A model generated the notes under the pieces. The model made no database searches and was not told the origin of the DNA. It was given only the letters and a program-made list of their open reading frames with translations. From the NCBI GenBank assembly GCA_016280955.1, contig JAEEHV010000050.1, positions 1-50,867 on the forward strand: a stretch of DNA of 50,867 bases. The letters are read 5' to 3'. This DNA is from Candidatus Gastranaerophilales bacterium. GTDB taxonomy: Bacteria > Cyanobacteriota > Vampirovibrionia > Gastranaerophilales > Gastranaerophilaceae. Position numbers and translations under genes: made by a program. Below, in pieces: positions 16,598 to 25,775 of the stretch. Each line of letters begins with the position of its first letter. Within the stretch, counting starts at the first letter, position 1.

Positions 16598-17710
16598 TTA
16601 TTTATGATAAACTTTCTCAAATAGTTCTATTGAACGTAAAATTGCCTGATCCATGTTGTAATACTTGTAATCACCAAGACGACCCAAGAAATGTACCTTA
16701 TTATCAGAATTATTAAGTTCATAATATTTATTATATAGTGCAGTATTTGTATCACTTTGAATCGGGTAATAACGTTCATTTTTGCCGTTTACAAATGCTT
16801 CCGAATATTCTTTAGCAATTACTGTCTTATCAGACTTGTCATCAAGATAATATTTATACTCATGGATTCTTGTAAAATCATAATTGCAAGGATAATTAAC
16901 ACACGCATTCGACTGGTAGTAAGGCTTATTATATTCTTCAAATTTAAAATTCACACTGCGGTATGGTAATTCACCGAATTTATAGTTATAAAATTCATCT
17001 ATTGAACCGGTGTAAAAAATTCTGTCAAAACCGGAAGCATCAATATCTTTGTAATCAGTAGAGAGAGAGATTTTGATATTTTTATTATCAAGCATTTTTT
17101 CAACCACACGTGTATAACCTTCGAGAGGAATACCCTGATATTTATCCTGAAAATATCTGTTATCACGACTTAAATATACGGGAACTCTTGCTGTAACAGC
17201 ACCGTCAACATCTTCAGGCTTTACTCCCCATTGTTTGGTTGTATAGTGAAGAAAGACTTTTTCATAAATATAATTAGCCAAAAATTTTAAATCTTCATCA
17301 TCTTGTTTAAGGAATTCCAATACGGGAACTTTGGTATTATATTTGAATCTTTCTAATAATTTTTCCTCTAATTTAGCAGCAACAGAAACAGGAAATACCT
17401 CATACAAAGTATTAAAATTGAACGGTATATTGGCTTCAATACCATCAACTATTGCAATTACTTTATGCATATAAGTATTAAAATCAGTAAATTGTTTAAG
17501 GTAACTCCATATTATTTCGGAATTGGTGTGAAAGATATGAGAACCATATTTATGAATCATGATTCCGTTTTTATCACGATAATCGTAACAATTTCCGGCA
17601 ATATGCTCTTTTTTATCAATAATTAAAACACTTTCATCTGTTTTTGCTGCAATTAAATTTGCTATAACAGCACCGGAAAAACCTGCACCAACGACCAAAT
17701 TTTTATTCAT
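16598..17710 (-). CDS. glf: UDP-galactopyranose mutase
   Basis: This flavoenzyme converts UDP-galactopyranose to UDP-galactofuranose for cell-surface glycans. The 370-residue protein has the FAD-binding GAGFSG near the N-terminus, then GNCYDYRDKNGIMIHKYGSH with the HxxGxHIFHT-type motif. It also has the family region YTTKQWGVKPEDVDGAVTAR and the C-terminal FLGRLGDYKYYNMDQAI. Length is typical. The ribosome site is GAGGAG. Galactofuranose is absent in humans, consistent with an envelope or capsule component. Confidence 0.95.
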   Translation of the reverse strand: MNKNLVVGAGFSGAVIANLIAAKTDESVLIIDKKEHIAGNCYDYRDKNGIMIHKYGSHIFHTNSEIIWSYLKQFTDFNTYMHKVIAIVDGIEANIPFNFNTLYEVFPVSVAAKLEEKLLERFKYNTKVPVLEFLKQDDEDLKFLANYIYEKVFLHYTTKQWGVKPEDVDGAVTARVPVYLSRDNRYFQDKYQGIPLEGYTRVVEKMLDNKNIKISLSTDYKDIDASGFDRIFYTGSIDEFYNYKFGELPYRSVNFKFEEYNKPYYQSNACVNYPCNYDFTRIHEYKYYLDDKSDKTVIAKEYSEAFVNGKNERYYPIQSDTNTALYNKYYELNNSDNKVHFLGRLGDYKYYNMDQAILRSIELFEKVYHK

Positions 17711-17859
17711 AACTGCTCCTCAGTATTATAAATAAAATCATATCATGAAAAGTGGAATAGTCTAACAATAAATATATGCTTTACAAAAAAAAATTACCAT
17801 GTATTATAATAAATGTAACCGAAAGGAAAGCAAAAGCCTGAAAGTTATGAGTAAACCTT

Positions 17860-17932
17860 GGGGGTTTAGCTCAGCTGGTAGAGCATCTGCTTTGCACGCA
17901 GAGGGTCAGGAGTTCGAATCTCCTAACCTCCA
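17860..17932 (+). tRNA. tRNA-Ala (TGC)
   Basis: The cloverleaf is complete, with acceptor GGGGGTT/AACCTCC including the G3-U70 pair that identifies tRNA-Ala. The anticodon stem is TCTGC/GCAGA with anticodon TGC, and the T arm is AGGAG-TTCGAAT-CTCCT. CCA is not encoded. A terminator follows. Confidence 0.96.
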
Positions 17933-17937
17933 ATTTT

Positions 17938-17966
17938 AAAAAAGAGCCTGTAAAGGCTCTTTTTTA
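17938..17966 (+). terminator. terminator after tRNA-Ala
   Basis: AAAGAGCC / GGCTCTTT pairs around TGTAAA, followed by a run of T. Confidence 0.85.
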
Positions 17967-18004
17967 TTGCGTTTTAGCTATTTTAAATTTTATAATAATA
18001 TCAA

Positions 18005-18050
18005 TTGTTTTGTATCAGGGATTTTGACATAAAGTATCGCAAGTTTGACA
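18005..18050 (+). repeat. 46-bp direct repeat, copy 1 (beside tRNA-Ala)
   Basis: These 46 bases recur exactly at 19575-19620, with weaker similarity for another ~14 bases downstream in both copies. The two copies bracket the nucleoside transporter gene. The core includes GGGATTTTGACATAAAGTAT. Confidence 0.85.
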
Positions 18051-18079
18051 TGTAAACTCGGAAGTTAATATTAAAATTA

Positions 18080-18158
18080 AATACATTTACCCCTTTTACC
18101 TTTTTAGTCGGATGTTATTAATAAAATTAAAACTTTTACCCATAAATATATTTACCCC
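18080..18158. repeat. two copies of a TTTACCCC intergenic motif
   Basis: AATACATTTACCCC (18080-18093) and AATATATTTACCCC (18145-18158) lie in the gap between tRNA-Ala and the transporter gene. Related copies occur in other intergenic regions at 10698, 33393, 46797 and 46851. The second copy touches the stop codon of the transporter. Confidence 0.5.
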
Positions 18159-19381
18159 TATCCAATATAAAACAATCCTGCGACAGTTCCTGTTATTAGA
18201 GTTGCAATCGTTGCAGCAAGTAAACTTTTATAGCAAACGGAAGTTATCAATTCTGTTCTTTCAGGTGCAAGAGCAACTGCTCCTCCAACTGCTATACTTA
18301 AAGATTCAATACTGGTAAATCCGCATAAAGAATACGAAGCAATGATTGCACTATGTGCAGATATAGTACCTGTTTTAATTGCTTCACTTAATCCGACGTA
18401 AGACGGTACTTCTGTCATAATAAGCCTTGTTCCCAAGAATTCTCCGACCATTGATGTATCTTGCGGAGCAACACCCATTAAGAAAGCAACCGGTTTAAAT
18501 ATAAATCCTAAAAATTTAGCTATAGTTATATCAGTGAAATAGCTCAAGCATAGATTAAATATGCCTAATATGCCAATTACCGCAACAAGTAACACTGTTA
18601 TACCCATAACCATTTTACCGCCGTCCATTGCACCGTTGACAATACTTCCCGTAAAAGTTCTTGCAGATTCGGGAACTTCAATTTTCATTTCGTTTTCTTC
18701 AGGAGTTTCTATCTCTGGCTCCATAATCTTTGCTATCATAATTGCATTTGGAATTGATAATACGGTTGCACCCACCAAATGTCCTGCTATTGTCGGAATT
18801 TTATCACTAAGCAGTGATACATACAGAGCTAACATTGATGAAGCTATTGTTGACATGAAAACCGTAAAAATCAGGAACAATTGAGAGCGGGTTAATGTTT
18901 TAAAATACGGTCTGATACTTGTAAAAGATTCTATACCTACAAACATATTGCTTGCAGAACATATTGCTTCAATTGCACTTATACCAAAAAATTTCTTTAC
19001 AAATTTTGCTATGGTTACAATAATAAACGGTAAAACTCTTAAATAATAAAGCAAGCTACAAAGTGATGCAAAAATTATTATAAATGTTAAACTTTGAAAT
19101 ATTAAAATAAATCCCAGCTCTGAGTTTGCTGCACCTAAAGAGCCGAAAACAAATACGACTCCTTCTCTGGATGCTTCTATAATATTTGAGAAAAAATGAC
19201 TGAAAGCTAATAAAACATTTCGACTTTTCGGCAATAAAAAAATCGTTGTTCCAACAATAAATTCCAGAAAAAAAGCTATTAGAATTGTTCTGAAATTAAT
19301 TGACTTTTTGTGACTGCTAAATAACCATGCAATAAAAAGAAAAATAAATATGCCGATTAGTCCTATAATTTTTTGTGTCAT
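18158..19381 (-). CDS. nupC: concentrative nucleoside transporter (NupC/CNT family)
   Basis: This 407-residue polytopic membrane protein imports nucleosides with H+ or Na+. Family features include FGSLGAANSELGFILIFQ near 80-97, a LPFIIVTIAKFV segment, AICSASNMFVGIESF (about 140-154) and the C-terminal RLIMTEVPSYVGLSEAI and YSLCGFTSIESLSIAVGG. Length fits the family. The start has AGGAGA upstream. A dyad operator candidate lies 29 nt before the ATG. The gene is bracketed by 46-bp repeats and a tRNA fragment, hinting at acquisition as a cassette. Confidence 0.93.
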   Translation of the reverse strand: MTQKIIGLIGIFIFLFIAWLFSSHKKSINFRTILIAFFLEFIVGTTIFLLPKSRNVLLAFSHFFSNIIEASREGVVFVFGSLGAANSELGFILIFQSLTFIIIFASLCSLLYYLRVLPFIIVTIAKFVKKFFGISAIEAICSASNMFVGIESFTSIRPYFKTLTRSQLFLIFTVFMSTIASSMLALYVSLLSDKIPTIAGHLVGATVLSIPNAIMIAKIMEPEIETPEENEMKIEVPESARTFTGSIVNGAMDGGKMVMGITVLLVAVIGILGIFNLCLSYFTDITIAKFLGFIFKPVAFLMGVAPQDTSMVGEFLGTRLIMTEVPSYVGLSEAIKTGTISAHSAIIASYSLCGFTSIESLSIAVGGAVALAPERTELITSVCYKSLLAATIATLITGTVAGLFYIG

Positions 19382-19409
19382 AATCTCTCCTAAATTTTTA
19401 TTATTTGTT

Positions 19410-19434
19410 AATTTGTGTCAAAATGATACAAATT
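19410..19434. promoter_or_regulatory. dyad operator candidate upstream of nupC
   Basis: AATTTGTGTCA-aaa-TGATACAAATT is an inverted repeat with 10 of 11 matched positions. It lies between the nupC start and a TATAAT on the minus strand near 19452-19458, so a bound repressor would block transcription. The regulator is unknown. Confidence 0.5.
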
Positions 19435-19497
19435 AAGTCGAATAACTTGAAAATATTATAACACAGAGTTAAATTGTGAATGACAATTAAATAATAA

Positions 19498-19529
19498 GGT
19501 CGAGAGTTCCAATCTCTCAACATATACCA
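19498..19529 (+). pseudogene. tRNA 3'-end fragment (T arm, acceptor strand, CCA)
   Basis: GAGAG-TTCCAAT-CTCTC forms a T arm with one non-canonical loop base. It is followed by exactly 7 nt (AACATAT), a discriminator A and CCA, which is the precise layout of a tRNA 3' end. No 5' half precedes it. Such fragments are typical attachment-site remnants left by integrating elements. Confidence 0.6.
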
Positions 19530-19574
19530 CTAAATACAAGTCCACTTTTTCGGGTACAGTTGTGTTTTGTTTTG

Positions 19575-19620
19575 TTGTTTTGTATCAGGGATTTTGACAT
19601 AAAGTATCGCAAGTTTGACA
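19575..19620 (+). repeat. 46-bp direct repeat, copy 2
   Basis: This copy is identical to 18005-18050 and in the same orientation, 1,570 bp away. It sits between the tRNA fragment and the exporter operon. Confidence 0.85.
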
Positions 19621-19660
19621 CACAAACTCAGAAACCGATCAGATGACATGACGTTTGGGG

Positions 19661-20878
19661 TTACATATCTTCAATATTTTGTGTTGTTTCGCTTTGCATT
19701 TTTTTGACTGCTGCACAGGCACAAATAAAATAAATTACGCATAATCCGACCAAAATCCAAAAATCCTTCTGAACCTGTGAAAAACTTGCACCCATTTGAT
19801 TTATCTTAATTAATCCGTCTGCAGCAGGTTCAAAAGGTATAAATTTTGAGACAAAATTCAAAAAGGCGGGAATTGCTTCTTTTGGCCATACAAATCCTGG
19901 TAAGAATATTAAAGGTACTGATGAAGAAACCAATATAAAAAACGAAACTTCACGTTTTGAGCAGAAATATACAAGACCTTGTCCAAAAAATGCGCAGGAT
20001 AACAAATACGGGATTAATATCAAAACCATAGGGAAGATATTATATGTCATATCATACACAACAAATGACGGGAAAATGAGAAAATAAATCATTGCATAGA
20101 TATAATATAATCCCGAATAAGCAAAAGCTTTCCCTAAAACTATCTCAACAGGATTGTTTGAGTAGGGTGTAACAGAATTAAGCTTATAAAATTTTACACT
20201 TCCGTCTTTTTCTCTATAGCGCACCCCCCGCAATTTTTCCCGAATTGTTGAGCCAATCATACACGCACCTATTATCATCGTCTGTTGTAAAAGCATAATC
20301 AAAACCATCGGATAAATATAATTTTGATAACTTCCTATCGGGTTATATAAAGGATTTTGAACAAAGTCAAACGGCATAACGAGTTTTATGGCTTTATCTT
20401 TAGGCACACCTTTTTTCATCAGTGTTCCGACCTCGATTTTTGCGCCAAATTCTGTTGCAAGAGTCGCAACGGCAGTTGCTACCTGTTTGTAAATTATCAT
20501 GAAGGCACTGTCCGAGTATGTTGATACAAACGATGGTTTTCCACGTTTTATGTCACGTTCAAAATCTTTAGGAATAACAATAAATGCCTGAATTTTATTT
20601 TTATAGTATTCTTGTTTTGCTTCATTTATGTCTGTAAAATCGTTTTTAATTTTGACATATTCCGTTGCATCCAAGTCCCTGATAAATTCGCGTGAGATTG
20701 CTGATCTGTCGTTATCAATAACACCAATGGGAACATCTCTCGTTGCCTGATTAGAAAACGGCATCATGTAAAAAATGCTGTACATAAATATCGCACCAAC
20801 CATAACGAGAAGGCATCCTGCATCGGTAAATATTAATTTAAGTTCGTCTTTACAGATTTTTATTATATTTGATACCAT
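19661..20878 (-). CDS. ABC-2 type membrane permease (exporter, second subunit)
   Basis: This 405-residue protein has an N-terminal membrane helix, a large external loop (about 45-180), a cluster of five or six membrane helices in the C-terminal half, and a cytosolic tail. This is the YhhJ/YbhR-type ABC-2 permease layout, with the VPIGVIDNDRSAISREFIRD segment typical of the family. It overlaps the upstream permease by 16 nt. Together with HlyD and TolC proteins it would form an envelope-spanning exporter. No ATPase gene is present in the cluster. Confidence 0.85.
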   Translation of the reverse strand: MVSNIIKICKDELKLIFTDAGCLLVMVGAIFMYSIFYMMPFSNQATRDVPIGVIDNDRSAISREFIRDLDATEYVKIKNDFTDINEAKQEYYKNKIQAFIVIPKDFERDIKRGKPSFVSTYSDSAFMIIYKQVATAVATLATEFGAKIEVGTLMKKGVPKDKAIKLVMPFDFVQNPLYNPIGSYQNYIYPMVLIMLLQQTMIIGACMIGSTIREKLRGVRYREKDGSVKFYKLNSVTPYSNNPVEIVLGKAFAYSGLYYIYAMIYFLIFPSFVVYDMTYNIFPMVLILIPYLLSCAFFGQGLVYFCSKREVSFFILVSSSVPLIFLPGFVWPKEAIPAFLNFVSKFIPFEPAADGLIKINQMGASFSQVQKDFWILVGLCVIYFICACAAVKKMQSETTQNIEDM

Positions 20879-22029
20879 AACTCCTCATCGCATGCGTGTT
20901 TTTTCAGTAATCCGATTGTACTCAACCCCAAAAGTCCTGTTGCTGTTATCCAATAAATATAGATTAAATCATATTGAATCGGAAATCCTTTCATTGCTTG
21001 GTCAATAATAAGATTAACATACGGTCTTATCGGTAAAAGTACACTATAAAATCTTCCAATTGCCGGCATTGACATTGCAGGGAAAGTCATTCCGGCAAAC
21101 GTCAGTCCCATTGCAGTGTAAAAAGCACCGCAGCTCATCGATAATCTGAGATTTGAGGTTATCGCAACAAACATCATTCCGACAAGCTGATAAGACAAAA
21201 TGAACAACATTGTTGAAAGAATACAGAAAATTATATTTCCGTTGAAAGGTGAGCCGTACAACACAATATAACAGAAGTAAGTAAAAAGAATCAGAGCCGT
21301 AAAGATGATTAAATATACGCATAATTTTCCGAAAACTGCATTGAAAATTGAGTCATTTGCGGTTTTCAGCCATTCTTTTGTTGTTCCGTCTTTAAACTCA
21401 ATTCCCAATGTCCATACGGAAAAAAGAACCGCAAAAATCTGAAAAATATGAGCGATAGCTGCGAAAGCCAAAAAATAAGCATAGTTCATATAAGGATTTG
21501 ATTTAACCCGTTCATCCACACGAATCAGATTTACTTTTTGCATAACAGCATCTTTGGGCAGACCTTTTTTCATTCTTATTTGAGCATCAACGGCTTTCAT
21601 ACTTGTTATAACGGCACTTTGTATGTCTTTAGATAAAATACCGCCAATAAGAATTGTCTGGTTATTGTAATAAAAAACTATTTTAGGTTGATTATTTCTG
21701 TTTAAGTCTTTTTTGAAATGCTGAGGGAATACAATAAATGCGTATGCCTGACCGCTCTTTATTAAGTCATATCCCTGATTGTAACTTTCAACCCTGTATT
21801 TTATATCAGCAGACGGGGTTGAATCAATCGCTCTTGTTATTCCCCTTGAAATGTCACTATTGTCTAAGTCCAAAACTGCAACCGGTAAATCTTTTACTGT
21901 GCCGGCGCTGAATGTCCACCAAATGATGAATGAAAAAAATATCGGCAGAACAAAAATCATAACAAGCATAAATCTGCTTGATTTGATTCTTGATATCTCA
22001 CGTTTTGCAGTTTCCCAAAAACCGTTCAT
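20863..22029 (-). CDS. ABC-2 type membrane permease (exporter, first subunit)
   Basis: This 388-residue paralogue of the next gene has the same topology: a first helix at about 18-38, an extracytoplasmic loop with LPVAVLDLDNSDISRGITRA, and a C-terminal set of helices. It probably pairs with the overlapping downstream permease. It starts 11 nt after the HlyD gene stop. The substrate is unknown; related systems export drugs, lipids or other hydrophobic compounds. Confidence 0.85.
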   Translation of the reverse strand: MNGFWETAKREISRIKSSRFMLVMIFVLPIFFSFIIWWTFSAGTVKDLPVAVLDLDNSDISRGITRAIDSTPSADIKYRVESYNQGYDLIKSGQAYAFIVFPQHFKKDLNRNNQPKIVFYYNNQTILIGGILSKDIQSAVITSMKAVDAQIRMKKGLPKDAVMQKVNLIRVDERVKSNPYMNYAYFLAFAAIAHIFQIFAVLFSVWTLGIEFKDGTTKEWLKTANDSIFNAVFGKLCVYLIIFTALILFTYFCYIVLYGSPFNGNIIFCILSTMLFILSYQLVGMMFVAITSNLRLSMSCGAFYTAMGLTFAGMTFPAMSMPAIGRFYSVLLPIRPYVNLIIDQAMKGFPIQYDLIYIYWITATGLLGLSTIGLLKKHACDEELWYQI

Positions 22030-22040
22030 ATACTTGCCTT

Positions 22041-23015
22041 TTAATTTTTAATTTTATTCCAGTCAGCAATTACACTCATACCGGCTCTTAAATCGGAATT
22101 GGCTTCAACAGGTTTTGCGTGTATTTCAAAAGTTTTCAGGTCAAAATCTCCTCTGATTTTTGTAGCTCTCCATGTTGCAAAATTCCCCATAGCGGAAATG
22201 TAGTCAACTTTTACTTTTATTGGAGTTTTTCCGATTGCGGGAACCTTTACAAAAAATTCCGTTCCCATTTTAATTTTTGGTAACATATCTTCTCTAAGAT
22301 TGAAAACCGCCCAATTATCATTTAAATCAACAATAGTAATTATTGTATAACCTGCACCGACAAGCTCTCCTTCTTCAACGGAAAGCTCGGTAACCTGTCC
22401 GTCAATAGGTGATTTTATAACATTTTCATTTAAATAAGACTGAACCTCATTTTTAGTGCTTTTTGCTTTTTTTACATTTGCACTTGCCATAAGCTTGTCT
22501 TCGTATCTGGAGCCGTTTTCAAGCATGTTGTAGTTGTTTTGGGCAACCAAAACATCCTGCTGAGCAGCCTGGTACATAGTAAATGCTTCATCAGCCTTTT
22601 GATTGGAAACAACCCCCTCAGCATTGAGGTTTTTTACCCTGTTGTATGTCTTTTCTGCAAGAGCAAGATTTGATTTTGCCTTATTCAAAGTATTCAAAGC
22701 CATTGTTCTTTGTTCAGAACGGGCACCATTATATACTTCAAGCTCTTTTGATTGTGCCAGCTCTATTGCCGCATCAGCCTGAGCAGATTTTGCTTCAATG
22801 TCAGGTGTATCCAAAATAACAAGTATATCACCTTTTTTAACGGTATCGCCTTTTTTAACTTTAATTTCTCTTACACGTCCCGTTATTTTTGATGAAAGAT
22901 CAACGGTTTTTGTGTCAATTTCACCCTGAACAATCATTTGATTATTGTTTTTCACGGCAAAAATGACTAAAATAACCAATATAACTAAGACTATCAAACC
23001 AATATATTTTTTCAT
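22041..23015 (-). CDS. HlyD-family membrane fusion (periplasmic adaptor) protein
   Basis: This 324-residue adaptor links the inner-membrane permeases to TolC. An N-terminal anchor (about 3-22) is followed by a biotinyl-lipoyl half (KITGRVREIKVKKGDTVKKG). A long coiled-coil hairpin comes next (about 75-180), then the second lipoyl half (VIKSPIDGQVTELSVEEGEL) and a beta-barrel domain. Length is typical for YbhG/EmrA-like adaptors. It starts 3 nt after the TolC gene stop. Confidence 0.93.
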   Translation of the reverse strand: MKKYIGLIVLVILVILVIFAVKNNNQMIVQGEIDTKTVDLSSKITGRVREIKVKKGDTVKKGDILVILDTPDIEAKSAQADAAIELAQSKELEVYNGARSEQRTMALNTLNKAKSNLALAEKTYNRVKNLNAEGVVSNQKADEAFTMYQAAQQDVLVAQNNYNMLENGSRYEDKLMASANVKKAKSTKNEVQSYLNENVIKSPIDGQVTELSVEEGELVGAGYTIITIVDLNDNWAVFNLREDMLPKIKMGTEFFVKVPAIGKTPIKVKVDYISAMGNFATWRATKIRGDFDLKTFEIHAKPVEANSDLRAGMSVIADWNKIKN

Positions 23016-23018
23016 AAA

Positions 23019-24401
23019 TTATAATTTCTCCTCTGCTGAGTTTTTAATATATTCAAGAATTTTATCTGATTCACCAATGTTTGCGAGCAATTCCGCAAGT
23101 TTTAAATCGTATTTGTAAAGTGCATTTAAGCGCTGAATTTTAATTGATGCAAGCATAGTCTGCGCATCTGTAACGGACAATGACGTCCCGTATCCCTCTT
23201 TAAATGCAAGCATTGCACATCTTAAGGACTCCTGAGCACTTTCAATCGTCTTATCCGTACTTTCATATTCTTCCTTGTATTTTAAGAGTTCATTGTAATT
23301 TTTAACAACAAGGCTTTCAATATCATTTTTAGCAGCAAAAGTTGCGTATTTAACTTCTTTTCTTAATGCATCTGCAGCTTTAAGATTGTTAAAACGTGAA
23401 AAACCGTCAAATAGCATAAAATTTACACCTGCTCCCACACCAAATCTCGGCAGCTGCGATGCGAGATGACTTTGTGCAGTAACATCGTACGCAAACAGAG
23501 AAACTGTTGGCAGATAATTTGCAACATTTGCCCTATAATTTGCCTGTGCAAGTTTTTTTTGAACTTCTGTTTGTTTAAAGTCAGGATTATTTTCAAGAGC
23601 GAGCTTTTTCCATTCGTCAAGACCGGCTATTGCGCCTTCGTAAACAAAAAGATGAGATAACGGCTGAATTGTAATTCCCGTCAAATCAACGTCATCATCT
23701 TTAATAAGATTTTTTACACTTTCTTCCACTATTGAAACATCTTTAACAGCTGCATCATAATCTTTTTTAGCCTGTTTGTATGCAACTTCCGCATGAAGTC
23801 TTTCTGATTTTGCAATCATTCCCTCTTTTTCGAGAAGTTTTGCATCATTAAGATGTTCTTCTGTCGTATCTTTAACCATTTTTCTGACTTCGGCAATATC
23901 CTGAGCCAGTGTAAGTCCGTAGTATCTTTCAACAAGTCTTGTGGTTAAACTTCCGGACAAACTTTTATATTTAAGGTTTGAACCTGCAAGTTCCGCTCTT
24001 GCAGCCGAATTGAGCGCCCAGATTTTCCCGCCTGTAAATACATTCCAAAGTGCAGTAAAACCGAAAGTTGCAACATTTTTTTCCTGAATTACAAGATTAG
24101 GTATCGTAACAGTTGTACCCATCATGGGTAATGAGTTTACACCTGTTCCTATGTCTTTGTCAAAGTGGATAAATGTCGCATTCATTCCTACTTTTGGCAT
24201 AAATTCACCAATTGCGGCATTTTTTTTGTATTTTTTAGCATTTATTTCTTCTAAAATTGCCTTTATGGAATTGTTGTTGTTAAACATTAATTCATAGGCT
24301 GTCGGAAAATCAATTTCATATTTCTCAACTTTGGCTTGGATTGCGAACGAAAAATTTGCGGTCAAAAATATTGTAAAAATTGCAATTAAAAACTTTTTCA
24401 C
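23019..24401 (-). CDS. TolC-family outer membrane efflux protein
   Basis: This 460-residue protein has a signal peptide (MKKFLIAIFTIFLTANFSFA) and two internally related outer-membrane efflux repeats (about 30-225 and 250-440), which form the trimeric barrel and periplasmic tunnel. The start codon is GTG with GGAG upstream. It is first of four tightly spaced genes (TolC, HlyD, two permeases), so the whole export route is encoded except an ATPase. Its presence shows the cell has an outer membrane. Confidence 0.93.
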   Translation of the reverse strand: MKKFLIAIFTIFLTANFSFAIQAKVEKYEIDFPTAYELMFNNNNSIKAILEEINAKKYKKNAAIGEFMPKVGMNATFIHFDKDIGTGVNSLPMMGTTVTIPNLVIQEKNVATFGFTALWNVFTGGKIWALNSAARAELAGSNLKYKSLSGSLTTRLVERYYGLTLAQDIAEVRKMVKDTTEEHLNDAKLLEKEGMIAKSERLHAEVAYKQAKKDYDAAVKDVSIVEESVKNLIKDDDVDLTGITIQPLSHLFVYEGAIAGLDEWKKLALENNPDFKQTEVQKKLAQANYRANVANYLPTVSLFAYDVTAQSHLASQLPRFGVGAGVNFMLFDGFSRFNNLKAADALRKEVKYATFAAKNDIESLVVKNYNELLKYKEEYESTDKTIESAQESLRCAMLAFKEGYGTSLSVTDAQTMLASIKIQRLNALYKYDLKLAELLANIGESDKILEYIKNSAEEKL

Positions 24402-24549
24402 TATTTAGCTCCGTAGAAATATACTCCCGATTTATTTAATATTATAGCAGAAAAAAATCAGTGAATTTTACATTAACAATCTCTCTCTTTATCTTTTTGT
24501 TTTTGATAAAATAATTGACATACTGAAGATATTTTAAAGGGATTTTAAT

Positions 24550-25773
24550 ATGCAGTACGATTTTAAAAATGCAGAAAAAGAGCTGGAAAAAGAATTTGAT
24601 TATATAAATGAGATTAGAGATTATAACCAGAGAAAAGTATTAAAAGCATTTATTGATAACAGGGTTGCACCGGAACATTTTTATACCGTTTCAGGCTATG
24701 GTCATGATGATTTGGGCAGAGAAGTCTTAGATAAAACCTTTGCACAGGTATTTAATGCGGAAAAAGCATTAGTCAGAATACATTTTGCTTCAGGAACGCA
24801 TACTTTAGCCTGTGCATTATTCGGAAACCTCAAATATGGCGACAAGCTTATATCTGTTGCAGGAGCGCCCTATGATACTATGCAGGAGGTAATAGGAACC
24901 GCTGGTGATGAAGAAACAAAACGAGCTTCACTAATCGGCAATGGGGTTTTATATGATGAAGTACCGCTTATAAATAATACAGATATCGATTATCAAAAAC
25001 TTGAAGAAACGATTGACAGAACTGTTACAATGGTTCTAATCCAACGTTCAAAAGGATATTCAACAAGAAAATCACTCTCAATAGATGATATAGAAAAAAT
25101 TTGTAAAATCGTGAAATCGAAAAATCCGGAATGTATCTGCTTTGTAGATAACTGTTACGGAGAATTTGTTGATAAAACAGAACCACTTGAAGTCGGTGCA
25201 GACCTAATTGGCGGCTCACTTATTAAAAACCCGGGCGGCGGAATTGTTGAAGCAGGCGGCTATATAGCAGGCAGGGGTATATATGTCGACAGAAGTGCAA
25301 ACAGATTAACCGCTCCCGGTATCGGCTCGGAAGGCGGAGCAATGTTTAATCAGCACAGACTGATTTTTCAGGGATTATTTATGGCACCTTCGATTGTATC
25401 AGAGGCAGTAAAAGGTGCAATACTTGCCGCAAAAGTTTTTGAAGATATCGGATTTAACTCAATTCCGAGACATGATGAAAAAAGAACAGATATTATTCAA
25501 AATATAATATTCAATAACAGAGAGAAACTTGAAGAATTTTGCAGAACAATTCAAATGCTTTCTCCAGTTAACGGTTATGTAACTCCGGTTCCGGAATATA
25601 TTCCCGGTTATGAAGATAAGGTAATTATGGCAGGCGGAACATTTATTGAGGGTTCCACAATTGAACTTTCTGCTGACGGCCCAATAAGAGAACCCTATGC
25701 AGCATATATGCAGGGCGGCTTAAACTATGCACACGTAAAAATATGCCTTGAAGAAATGGTTAAAAAACTGTAA
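24550..25773 (+). CDS. methionine gamma-lyase / aluminium-resistance family PLP enzyme
   Basis: This 407-residue protein is a fold-type I PLP enzyme of the YnbB-like 'aluminum resistance' family, often annotated methionine gamma-lyase family. Markers are YTVSGYGHDDLGREVLD near 41-57, HFASGTHTLACALFGNL, CFVDNCYGEF, and the PLP-lysine region GGSLIKNPGGGIVEAGGYIA. The physiological reaction is not established for the family. AAAGGGA precedes ATG, and the next gene starts 2 nt after the stop, so they form an operon. Confidence 0.9.
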   Translation: MQYDFKNAEKELEKEFDYINEIRDYNQRKVLKAFIDNRVAPEHFYTVSGYGHDDLGREVLDKTFAQVFNAEKALVRIHFASGTHTLACALFGNLKYGDKLISVAGAPYDTMQEVIGTAGDEETKRASLIGNGVLYDEVPLINNTDIDYQKLEETIDRTVTMVLIQRSKGYSTRKSLSIDDIEKICKIVKSKNPECICFVDNCYGEFVDKTEPLEVGADLIGGSLIKNPGGGIVEAGGYIAGRGIYVDRSANRLTAPGIGSEGGAMFNQHRLIFQGLFMAPSIVSEAVKGAILAAKVFEDIGFNSIPRHDEKRTDIIQNIIFNNREKLEEFCRTIQMLSPVNGYVTPVPEYIPGYEDKVIMAGGTFIEGSTIELSADGPIREPYAAYMQGGLNYAHVKICLEEMVKKL

Positions 25774-25775
25774 AA

